Assembly (NCBI RefSeq): GCF_009362785.1 | Contig: NZ_WHNQ01000001.1 | Span: forward strand, 124,001 to 188,000 | Length of the DNA stretch: 64,000 bases | Origin: Paraburkholderia atlantica | Lineage (GTDB): Bacteria; Pseudomonadota; Gammaproteobacteria; Burkholderiales; Burkholderiaceae | Direction: 5' to 3' | In this document: positions 47,101 to 53,847 of the stretch, one piece after another | Layout: each line of letters starts with the position of its first letter | How positions within the stretch are numbered: the first letter of the stretch is position 1 | Notes under the pieces: generated by a model | What the model was told of the DNA's origin: nothing | The model's database searches: none | What the model saw: the letters and a program-made list of their open reading frames with translations, nothing else | Program-made: the position numbers and the translations under genes

Positions 47101-48024
47101 CCTGCCGGTATGTCGATGCGCAAGGGTGTCGAATACCCGGTGACCAAGGCTTATGCGGCTGCGATCAAGGCTGCGCTGCAGGGGATTGATTGGGGCGGGG
47201 TGGCGTGGCCGTTGACTGCCGATTCGATAAGAATGATTCAAAACGCGGTCATGCCGAAATTGGAAGACGCGCTTGGTGCCGGGCCCTTTGGATTACCACG
47301 ACGCGATGCCGCTAGTCCGGAAACTAGTGATGGCATGCCACAGATCGTGATAGTCGATCCAGAGCGGACAACGCAGTACAACCTGCGACAGGACGTCAGT
47401 GCCGCGTTCATCGGGAAGTACTGGCTTATCGCCGTCAACGAGAGCGAGATCGCGCACATCGTCGAACTCAAGCACCAGCCGACCTTGCTGGATAACCGCC
47501 TCAAGGCATTTGCCGACACGCTGTATCACGAGTGCCGCCACTGCCAACAGTACTTTTGGATGTTTTCTTTGCTTCAGCACTTTCCAGACGACTACAAAGA
47601 CCTGCCGAATGTCCAGAGGTTGTATTGGTCGACGATTCTAAAAGAAGCCTATACAGCGGCTGGAAACACGCCACTACCTGACGATCGCCGCGTTCACATC
47701 GGTCTGCACAGGATGCTTGTCTTCCACTACTACTGGCTGGTCTCTTACATGCGGGACATGCCCGGTTGGGAGTATCTCAGCCGAGATCTCCCGCTTGCCG
47801 AAAGGAAGGTATGTGACCTGCTGAACGTATCTCCTGAAACAGCACAAAAAATGGTGCAATTCGAAACCGGCTATAGGAGCCAACTTCATGAAGAAGATGC
47901 CTATGCCTGCGCGGAAGTGGTCCAGGCCTACTGGCAAAATCCTCGTGATCCTCTCGTTCGCAATCCCGGTACATGCACAGCTCAGTACACCGACGCCCTC
48001 AGGATCGTCGGGGCCAGGAGTTGA
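44155..48024 (+). CDS. vgrG: Type VI secretion spike protein VgrG with C-terminal HExxH metallopeptidase effector domain
   Basis: A 1289-residue specialised VgrG. The N-terminal part (about 35-425) is the gp27-like core with LYRYTLDVATIES, followed by the gp5-like OB region (about 428-520, VDGYARVKVRFAWER), a DUF2345 region (about 690-805) and a short Ig/transthyretin-like piece (about 848-912). From about 957 the tail is unlike VgrG and contains YHECRHCQQYFW with the HExxH motif at 1125-1129, so a zinc metallopeptidase toxin is likely, as for VgrG2b of Pseudomonas aeruginosa. GTG 44155 is preferred; it has no good ribosome site of its own and is coupled to the small frame upstream. Its last 137 bp overlap the first immunity-like gene. 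No other T6SS structural genes lie nearby, so this is an orphan vgrG island. Confidence 0.88.
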   Translation: MSACQLRELAHLRERILGLSSDALPTWGNAPLLVPLRLRGTETLGKLYRYTLDVATIESPTLGVWQAQELVVPNRLIGKVIDISIAFDGNGLFGRHGLVRGDVAHASAGRRTMSGLITGIKQMGTDERRAYYRLVVRPWLWLATKNCDSRIFQDASVVDITDLVLKERYHFPVVMELGAPGLRNGYPKRDYVRQMWESDFDFLTRIWREWGIYYLFDGMTLVLCDSPGSHKRHDNAYDTLRYHAPDSRHVDEEHVHKLEVSHQITPGKVSLIDYDYTRPGARFEGEYESHSEQAHDNIEQYGWGDYSQPLAGATGLSGERNDFRDEAGHLASVRVDAMRSHRLRLKGQGNLRGLTTGKTFWLDNHPLREVNAEYLVVSTTLDIRNAPQNTQSPGADRNDPLRQCMTDFVLQPANTFFKNRPKKKPRCAAETAIVVGPEDQPIWVDGYARVKVRFAWERLAPKNDSASCWVRVSSPWQGNGFGAIYPPRIGQEVTVSYHEGDPDKPYVSDRMVNGQNQPPWRLPDNQALSGILSSELKAGCASQTNHVVLDDTPGQLQAQIASDHAQSRLVLGYNTHVVRDAGRQQARGEGWELATNAWGVARANRGMLITTEARHGASTPAKDAGETVARLTQARDTHENLASLARRHEAQEQQTSQSEVARAIKAQNDAIRGGKASAELPFPQLTQPELVLASAAGLGLTAAQSTHVASAEHIALSAGGHVSVAAMKSLLASAVNGVRVFAQHLGIRLKAASGKVQIDAQNDDVEIIAQRVVSIISRADSINLMASKEIVLHAGNTKVVINSDGYKVYTGGEHRVHASDHRTDGPAARPVSLPVTPESPGRLAAHHVLIEHDSGFALPNQPYRITLDDGRLIQGVTNALGEASLVTSNMLAFATVELLAASEPDKVIAVSRGAVIRAANESFAGAVPNAEKRSATVAGKAVASPNESATTEDKPPEFVSCDPMNFGLRFYHFVNGATEGDTPAGMSMRKGVEYPVTKAYAAAIKAALQGIDWGGVAWPLTADSIRMIQNAVMPKLEDALGAGPFGLPRRDAASPETSDGMPQIVIVDPERTTQYNLRQDVSAAFIGKYWLIAVNESEIAHIVELKHQPTLLDNRLKAFADTLYHECRHCQQYFWMFSLLQHFPDDYKDLPNVQRLYWSTILKEAYTAAGNTPLPDDRRVHIGLHRMLVFHYYWLVSYMRDMPGWEYLSRDLPLAERKVCDLLNVSPETAQKMVQFETGYRSQLHEEDAYACAEVVQAYWQNPRDPLVRNPGTCTAQYTDALRIVGARS

Positions 48025-48640
48025 GATGAGACCGACTGTGACCGACGCCCAGCGCGATATGGCATTCAGCATTTTGACCACTGCAATAGCGATCCTGCGG
48101 GACGACCAGCCATTCGATCCCGCTCATACGATTTTCGGCCGCATTCTTGCGGCTGACCCTCTGCGCGGCAAAGGAGGTGGGACGGAGTATTTCTTCGTGA
48201 ATCCGGCTTTCCCGCGGACGCAAATCATTCTCTATGTGGTACCCGATCCGCTTGCTCCCTCCGCCGACCGCACGAAAGTCAAGCAAGTCGTGACCCACTT
48301 CACGATTCGCTTCAGTCCACTATTGACCGACGTTAACCGCTCGACACTGGAAGATCTCCTCCAGGTCGATATCGGTTACTGGATCGACGGCAATGGCGAG
48401 CGGCGGCCCGGCAATGATATGGGCACGGCTCCGCCGCAGATTCGGCTGCATAGCTATCGCTATCGTGCTTCGAATCTGCCAACGAGCCAATTTCCGGTGG
48501 ACGTCGAATTTGCTTTCGGCGACCCGGACCCAAACAATCCAGCGCCTGATGAACCCAAAACGCCGGTCCTAATGGACGTTCTCCTGAATCGTGACTATTC
48601 CGCGCTGAAACCGCGACGCCATGGACAGAACCCTTCTTGA
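47888..48640 (+). CDS. Putative exported immunity protein for the VgrG effector, copy 1
   Basis: A 250-residue protein with a signal peptide (GKILVILSFAIPVHA, then QLSTP), so probably periplasmic. The mature part has TDAQRDMAFSILTTAIAILR, a beta-rich stretch (THFTIRFSPLLTDVNR, LLQVDIGYWIDGNGERR) and an acidic end (FGDPDPNNPAPDEPK). No family recognised. AGGAG lies eight bases before the ATG at 47888, inside vgrG. Its start overlaps the effector gene by 137 bp, so toxin and antidote are made together. A periplasmic location fits a periplasm-acting peptidase toxin; the immunity role is inference from position and topology. Confidence 0.78.
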   Translation: MKKMPMPARKWSRPTGKILVILSFAIPVHAQLSTPTPSGSSGPGVEMRPTVTDAQRDMAFSILTTAIAILRDDQPFDPAHTIFGRILAADPLRGKGGGTEYFFVNPAFPRTQIILYVVPDPLAPSADRTKVKQVVTHFTIRFSPLLTDVNRSTLEDLLQVDIGYWIDGNGERRPGNDMGTAPPQIRLHSYRYRASNLPTSQFPVDVEFAFGDPDPNNPAPDEPKTPVLMDVLLNRDYSALKPRRHGQNPS

Positions 48641-48852
48641 GTGACCTGTTGAACGTCTCTGCGGAAACAGCACAAAAGATGGCGCAATTCAAACCCGGCT
48701 ATAGGTGCCACCTTCATGAAAAAGATGCCTACGCTAGCACGGAAGTGGTCCAAGTATACTGGCGGAATCCTGATGATCCTCTCATTCGCAACCTCAGTAC
48801 CTGCACAGCCCAGTACGTCGACGCTCACGGGACCGTCAGCGCCAGGAGCGGC
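48641..48852 (+). pseudogene. Duplicated remnant of the vgrG C terminus
   Basis: The frame SDLLNVSAETAQKMAQFKPG and following DAYASTEVVQVYWRNPDDPLIRN match the end of VgrG (LLNVSPETAQKMVQFETGYR and DAYACAEVVQAYWQNPRDPLVRN). It has no start of its own and no stop at the original place (the TGA at 48022-48024 corresponds to GGC at 48850-48852). It is the upstream part of duplication unit 2, kept only because it surrounds the start of the second immunity gene. Confidence 0.85.
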
Positions 48853-49468
48853 GACCAGAGAGACCGTGACCGACGCGCAGCGCGACATAGCCTTCAGGAT
48901 ATTGACCACTGCAATGGCGATCCTGCGGGACGACCAGCCCTTCGATCCCGCTCGTACGATATTCGGCCGCATTCTTGCGGCGCGGCCTGAGCGCGGTGTG
49001 GTGGGTGTTACGGAGTATTCCTTCGTGAATCCGGTCTTGCCGGATACGCAAATCATCGTAGTTGCGATACCCGATCCGCTCGTCCCCTCCCCCGACCGCG
49101 CAAAAGTGAAGCAAGTCGCGACGCACTTCACGATCCGCTTCAGTCCACTATTGACCGACGTTAACCGCTCGACACTGGAAGATCTCCTCCAGGTCGATAT
49201 CGGTTACTGGATCGACGGCAATGGCGAGCGGCGGCCCGGCAACGATATGGGAACAGTACCGCCGCAGGTTCGTCTGCATCACTATCGCTATCGTGCCTCA
49301 GACCTGCCAACCAGCCGATTTCCGGTGGACGTCGAGTTTGCTTTCGGGGACCCCGACCCAAAGGACCCGGCGCCCGACGAATCCAAAACGCCGGTCCTGA
49401 TGGACGTTCATTTTGATCGTGACTATTCCGCGCTGCGACCGCACCACCGTGAACAGAATCCGTCGTGA
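48716..49468 (+). CDS. Putative exported immunity protein for the VgrG effector, copy 2
   Basis: A 250-residue paralogue of the upstream gene, with the same layout: signal peptide (GGILMILSFATSVPA, then QPSTS), TDAQRDIAFRILTTAMAILR, an identical TIRFSPLLTDVNRSTLEDLL stretch and the ending DYSALRPHHREQNPS. Identity is high in the centre and lower in the signal peptide. The ribosome site core has changed from AGGAG (copy 1) to AGGTG, so copy 2 may be translated less well or relies on coupling. Two divergent copies could widen protection against variant toxins. Family unknown. Confidence 0.78.
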   Translation: MKKMPTLARKWSKYTGGILMILSFATSVPAQPSTSTLTGPSAPGAATRETVTDAQRDIAFRILTTAMAILRDDQPFDPARTIFGRILAARPERGVVGVTEYSFVNPVLPDTQIIVVAIPDPLVPSPDRAKVKQVATHFTIRFSPLLTDVNRSTLEDLLQVDIGYWIDGNGERRPGNDMGTVPPQVRLHHYRYRASDLPTSRFPVDVEFAFGDPDPKDPAPDESKTPVLMDVHFDRDYSALRPHHREQNPS

Positions 49469-49608
49469 ACAGCTGGTGGCAAAGGGTGTCACCCGATGAC
49501 GAAGAACAGGAGTGAACTGGCGTGGTCCCAAACCGTTTTCGCAGGCGTTTCAGAAGCAAACGCCAGGCGCAAACCTGTTCCCCGGTGATCTAACCTCAGC
49601 TCCGAACA

Positions 49609-51462
49609 CTATTCCTCCCCAACCGTCTCGACATAGTTATCAACCGCACTACTGACCGTCGGATGAAAGCGCGCATCGCCGATCAGATCGGTCAACTCGA
49701 AGCGCCTGAGCTTGTCGCGAACCGGGTCCTTCATCTCCGCAAAGTGCAGTGCAATCCCGCGCTCGTCGAGCGTGCGCGTCAGCTCCCGCAGCATGTCGGC
49801 CGAGGTGACGTCCACGCTCGTCACCGGTTCGGCCGCCACCACCACGCGCCTGACCGGTGGCGGCGATTCGGCGACGGCTTCGAGCAGGCGCTCCTGAAAC
49901 TGCTCGGCATTCGCAAAGAACAGCGGTGCGTCCCAGCGAAACAGCACCAGTCCGGGGATTCGCTTCCCGTGCGGATAACGCTCCAGGTCGTGATAGCCGC
50001 GCAAACCCTCGACGCGACCGAGCACCGCGTAATGCGGTCGCCAGCCGTCCCACAGAAACTCGATGACCGCGATCACCACCGCGAAACCGATGCCCGGAAT
50101 CGCGCCGAACACCGCGACGCCGGCAAAGCAGGCCATCGACAGCCAGAACTCCCATTGCTGGATGCGGAATATCCGCTTCAGGTCCGTGATCTCGAACAGA
50201 CCGATCGCCGCCGCGATGACGACCGCGGCGAGCGCGCTGTTGGGCAGGTAGTGCATCAGGTTGGGCGCAACCATCAGCAGCGCCGCGACCGCCAGCGCGC
50301 CGACGACGCCCGTCAGTTGCGTCTTCGCGCCCGCCGCCTCGGCGACCGGGGTGCGCGACGAGCTGCTGCTGATCGGGAAGCCGTGGAACAGGCCGGCCGC
50401 GAGATTGGCCACGCCGAGCCCGACCATCTCCTGATTCGGGTCGACGCGGCTGCGAAAACGCGCCGCGAATGTCCGCGACAGCACGCTGGTATCCGCGAAC
50501 GAAATCAGCGCGACCGCGCACCCGCCGAGCAGTATCTTGACCAGATCGGCGTCGGTGACCCACGGTAGCGCAAAGGTCGGCAGGCCCTGAGGAATTTTGC
50601 CGAGCACCTTCACGCCGACGCTATCGAGGTGCAATGCGGTCACGCACAACGTCGCGACGATCACGGCGATCAGGATGCCCGGCAGCTTCTCGAAGCGCTT
50701 GAGAAACAGGATCAGCACGAGGCTTCCCGCCCCCACCGCGAAGCTGTACCAGTTGGATTTGCCATCGGCGATGGCCTGCACGAGACTCAGGATGTCCCGC
50801 AGTGGGCCGCGCTCTTCGATCGAGATGGCAAACAGTTTGGGTAACTGGCTGATCAGCACCGCGAGCGCGATGCCGTTCATGTAGCCGTATCGAATGGGCT
50901 TAGACAGCAATTCAGTGATGAATCCCAGCCGCAGCAAGCCCATCACGATACAGAACACGCCAGACACGATCGCCATCATGCTGGCCGCCGCAATCGCGCG
51001 CGACGGGTCGCCCGCCGCGACTTGCACGACGACCGCGAGGATCGGAGCCGCGAGCGCGGAGTCGGGGCCGAGCACGAGAATCCGGCTCGGGCCGAACAGC
51101 GCATACGCCAACAACGGAACGATCGTCGCGTAGAGGCCGAACACGCCGGGCACGCCCGATGCCGCCGCGTAAGCGATCCCGACTGGCACCAGCATCGTGG
51201 TCAGTACCAGTCCGGCCGTCAGATCGCTCGGCAGCCAGCTCAACCGGTACGTCTTGAGCACCGTCAGCCCCGGCAGCCAGCGCATCCAGCGGCGCGCGCT
51301 GCTTGCAGCGGTCTGTTCTTTGGGAGGAACTGGCCTGTCCGCTTCCATTTTTGGAATGTTCGCAGTCGATGACGCCGCGCCACGGATCGTGGGGGCACTG
51401 TCATTCGTAGAATAGTCCAGAGCCTCCATCGGCGACAGTGAGGTGGCACACCGTTTGCGCAT
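49609..51462 (-). CDS. SulP-family anion transporter with STAS domain
   Basis: A 617-residue SulP (SLC26-type) permease: about ten or more membrane helices (roughly 95-455), with the motif GPSRILVLGPDSALAAPILA and GLFHGFPISSSSSRT, followed by a cytoplasmic STAS domain (about 495-605). SulP proteins carry sulphate, bicarbonate or C4-dicarboxylates in bacteria; the substrate is not known here. The ATG at 51462 overlaps the SDR stop as TGATG, arguing for coupled translation, and is preferred over the upstream GTG at 51489, which lies inside the SDR gene. Other in-frame starts exist at 51429 and 51348. Confidence 0.9.
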   Translation of the reverse strand: MRKRCATSLSPMEALDYSTNDSAPTIRGAASSTANIPKMEADRPVPPKEQTAASSARRWMRWLPGLTVLKTYRLSWLPSDLTAGLVLTTMLVPVGIAYAAASGVPGVFGLYATIVPLLAYALFGPSRILVLGPDSALAAPILAVVVQVAAGDPSRAIAAASMMAIVSGVFCIVMGLLRLGFITELLSKPIRYGYMNGIALAVLISQLPKLFAISIEERGPLRDILSLVQAIADGKSNWYSFAVGAGSLVLILFLKRFEKLPGILIAVIVATLCVTALHLDSVGVKVLGKIPQGLPTFALPWVTDADLVKILLGGCAVALISFADTSVLSRTFAARFRSRVDPNQEMVGLGVANLAAGLFHGFPISSSSSRTPVAEAAGAKTQLTGVVGALAVAALLMVAPNLMHYLPNSALAAVVIAAAIGLFEITDLKRIFRIQQWEFWLSMACFAGVAVFGAIPGIGFAVVIAVIEFLWDGWRPHYAVLGRVEGLRGYHDLERYPHGKRIPGLVLFRWDAPLFFANAEQFQERLLEAVAESPPPVRRVVVAAEPVTSVDVTSADMLRELTRTLDERGIALHFAEMKDPVRDKLRRFELTDLIGDARFHPTVSSAVDNYVETVGEE

Positions 51463-52511
51463 CAAGGCCGCTTGCGCCTCAGCAGCCACCCAACGCCGCC
51501 GGCTAGCGCCACCACCGCCGCGCCGTACACCGCATTGCGATGCCGGTCGGTAAACAACTCCCAGCAGTACGCACGCGCTTCATCATCGAAGCGGCCATGC
51601 GCGGCGTAATGGCCGGGCACCGGCTCATAGAGATTCGCGGGCGCATCGGCGGGCAATGGCTCATCGGTCAATTGCCCGTCGTAACCGGCACGCGCGAGAT
51701 AGTGGTCGAGCAGCGTCGGCGCGATCCGGTTCGCAAGGATCGCCTTGACCGTCGACCACCCGACCCACACCTGGCGCCGCCGATGGGTGGCCGCGAAATA
51801 GATCGCCCGCGCCGCCACCTCCGGCTGAAACACCGGCGCCACCGGCCGCGCCCTGCGTCCCGTGCGATTGAGCGCCCAGTCGAATTGCGGGGTATTGACC
51901 GCGGGCAGATCGACCATCGTCAGATGGATATCGACTCCGTCGTGCAGCAACTCGGAACGCAATGAATCGGTAAAGCCGCGCACGGCGAACTTCGCTCCGC
52001 AATAGATCGACTGCAACGGCACCGACCGGTACCCGAGCGCCGAGCCGACATTGACGATCGTCCCGTGCCCCCGCGCGCGCATCACGGGGAGCGCCGCCAG
52101 CATGCCGTTGACCTGCCCCAGATAGGTCACCTGCGTGCCGCGTTCGACATCGCGCGCGCTGAGCGCGGACACCGGCGCAAACGCGGTCGCCATTGCGACG
52201 TTGACCCAGACGTCGATGCCGCCCAACTCGCGATCCACGCGCTGCGCGGCGCGCTCGATCGCGTCGGCATCGGCGACATCGGCGGGCAACGCGAGTGCGC
52301 GCACGCCATAGGTCGCGGCGATCTCCTCGGCGGCACGCGCGAGCCGTCGCGGCTCGCGCGCGATCAGCCCGACGTCATAGCCCTGCCGCGCGAATTCGGA
52401 CGCGGTGGCGCGCCCCACGCCGGCACTTGCCCCTGTAATGACGACGACGCCCTTGCGCTCGACGTCGCCGCCGCGGGTGTCGGTTTGCACCGTCATAGCG
52501 TCGCTGGCCAC
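51462..52511 (-). CDS. SDR oxidoreductase with C-terminal membrane anchor
   Basis: A 349-residue SDR with the cofactor motif TGASAGVGRATA, a partial NNAG site (here NVAMATAF), and the YCGAK catalytic Tyr-Lys. It is longer than classical SDRs (about 250) because of a C-terminal extension ending in a hydrophobic segment, NAVYGAAVVALAGGVGWLL, followed by RRKRP, which looks like a tail anchor in the membrane. GTG 52511 has GGAGG eight bases upstream; ATG 52496 is an alternative. The stop overlaps the SulP start. The replaced NNAG is unusual and may alter activity. Confidence 0.85.
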   Translation of the reverse strand: MASDAMTVQTDTRGGDVERKGVVVITGASAGVGRATASEFARQGYDVGLIAREPRRLARAAEEIAATYGVRALALPADVADADAIERAAQRVDRELGGIDVWVNVAMATAFAPVSALSARDVERGTQVTYLGQVNGMLAALPVMRARGHGTIVNVGSALGYRSVPLQSIYCGAKFAVRGFTDSLRSELLHDGVDIHLTMVDLPAVNTPQFDWALNRTGRRARPVAPVFQPEVAARAIYFAATHRRRQVWVGWSTVKAILANRIAPTLLDHYLARAGYDGQLTDEPLPADAPANLYEPVPGHYAAHGRFDDEARAYCWELFTDRHRNAVYGAAVVALAGGVGWLLRRKRP

Positions 52512-52592
52512 TTTGAACACCTCCGAGGTTGCGCATCCAGTGAGGTGTGAAGCAAAGCGCAGTCCCGCAAATTCGAACCGGACAGCGGTGCC

Positions 52593-52629
52593 GGAAAAAC
52601 AAATGGCCGCAGCGCGAGGCTGCGGCCAT
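52593..52629 (-). terminator. Intrinsic terminator of the hemC-hemDX-hemY operon
   Basis: ATGGCCGCAGC (52603-52613) pairs with 52619-52629 around a GCGAG loop; on the minus strand it is followed by TTTGTTTTTCC. Confidence 0.85.
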
Positions 52630-52654
52630 CTGGTAGCGGTTAAAGAGGCTTAAC

Positions 52655-53845
52655 TCACGTCACATTCATCGCCAATGCACTCTCACGATAGTGCTGGCTC
52701 GCCTTGTCGGTGTCTCCAAGCTGCTCGTGCAGACGCGCGAGCGCGCGATGCGAGCGGATCTTCAGCGTCTCGTTGTCGGCGAGCTTCAGCGCGCGTTCGA
52801 GGAACGACTGCGCCTTGCCCCACAACTGCTGATGCAGGCACAGACGCCCCAGCGCAAACATCAGGTCCGCGTCTTCCGGCCGATCCTTCTGCCACGCCTC
52901 GGCCTTCTGGATCAGCGGCAACGCATCGCCGGCGGCCGTATCCGGATAGCGGCGCAACAGGCGCGCATCCCAGTTCTGCGCAAGCGCTTCCTCGACGATC
53001 TTGCGCGCCTCCTGCGGACGGTTCAGCGCGACCAGCAGTTCGGCGGCGGTATCGGCGAGACGCGGCGAATGACGCTCGGTCGCCGACAGCGAACTCCACA
53101 ATTCGAGCAGCGCGTCCGCGTTGTGGCGACGATCGCGCAGCAGATTCTCCGCCGCCAGCTGACGCAGCCGCACCGCGACCGCCGGATGGATCGCCTCGCG
53201 CTTCTCCAGCGTCTTCACGAGCTTCAGCACTTCGCCCCAGTTCTTCAACTGCTGCTGCGCGCGCAGCATGATCTGCTGCGCGTGGATCCGCCGTGCGCCC
53301 TGCGATTGCATCTCGGTCAGCGCATGGAGCGCGCCGTCGGCGTCGCGGCCATCGGCGCGCATGTCGGCGGTGGCCATCAGGCGTGCGTCCTGCCACTCGG
53401 CTTCGTCGATCTGCGCGAGCCATTCGTCGCGCCGCCCGTACTCATGCATGCGATGCGCGGCGGTCGCCGCGATCAAACCGGCCGCGCCCTTGTTGTCGCC
53501 ATTCGTGAGCGCGTCCTTGGCGGCCTTTTCCGCGCGCGAGAAACGTCCCGCGTACAGGTTGCCGATCGCGTCGCGCAACGCCGCGTGCGCCTTCGCGACC
53601 CGCGCGCGCGCCCGGTACGCGGCGACGCGCTGCGGCATGCGCCAGATATTGCGGATGATGCGCAACAGCGCGTAGAGCAGGATGAACAGCACCACCAGCC
53701 CGACGATGAACAGATTCAGCGACATGTCGACGCGATACGGCGGATAGATCAGCAGCACCTGCCCCGCGTCGAAGCGCCCGCCCACCGCGAGCATGACCGC
53801 GACGGCGAACAGCGCCGCGAGCCACAGAAGTCCCCGGATCGCCAT
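52655..53845 (-). CDS. hemY: Haem biosynthesis-associated TPR protein HemY
   Basis: A 396-residue inner-membrane protein with two N-terminal helices (WLAALFAVAVMLAVGG and LNLFIVGLVVLFILLYALL) and a cytoplasmic region of tetratricopeptide-type helices. This is the proteobacterial HemY of the hem operon, unrelated to the protoporphyrinogen oxidase named HemY in Bacillus. Its exact role is unknown; it is always linked to HemX/HemD. The start at 53845 is two bases from the hemDX stop, so it is the last gene of the operon. Confidence 0.9.
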   Translation of the reverse strand: MAIRGLLWLAALFAVAVMLAVGGRFDAGQVLLIYPPYRVDMSLNLFIVGLVVLFILLYALLRIIRNIWRMPQRVAAYRARARVAKAHAALRDAIGNLYAGRFSRAEKAAKDALTNGDNKGAAGLIAATAAHRMHEYGRRDEWLAQIDEAEWQDARLMATADMRADGRDADGALHALTEMQSQGARRIHAQQIMLRAQQQLKNWGEVLKLVKTLEKREAIHPAVAVRLRQLAAENLLRDRRHNADALLELWSSLSATERHSPRLADTAAELLVALNRPQEARKIVEEALAQNWDARLLRRYPDTAAGDALPLIQKAEAWQKDRPEDADLMFALGRLCLHQQLWGKAQSFLERALKLADNETLKIRSHRALARLHEQLGDTDKASQHYRESALAMNVT

Positions 53846-53847
53846 GA

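Larger units (their letters stand above)
47813..49468 (+). repeat. Exact 828-bp tandem duplication (two units)
   Basis: Unit 1 is 47813-48640 and unit 2 is 48641-49468, directly abutting and, as far as I can align them by eye, without insertions or deletions. Each unit holds the last 70 codons of vgrG (intact in unit 1, degenerate in unit 2) and one complete 250-residue immunity-type gene. The shift of 828 (276 codons) keeps all frames. Both the vgrG tail and the immunity gene diverge moderately between units, except a 107-bp identical block (48308-48414 and 49136-49242). Confidence 0.88.
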
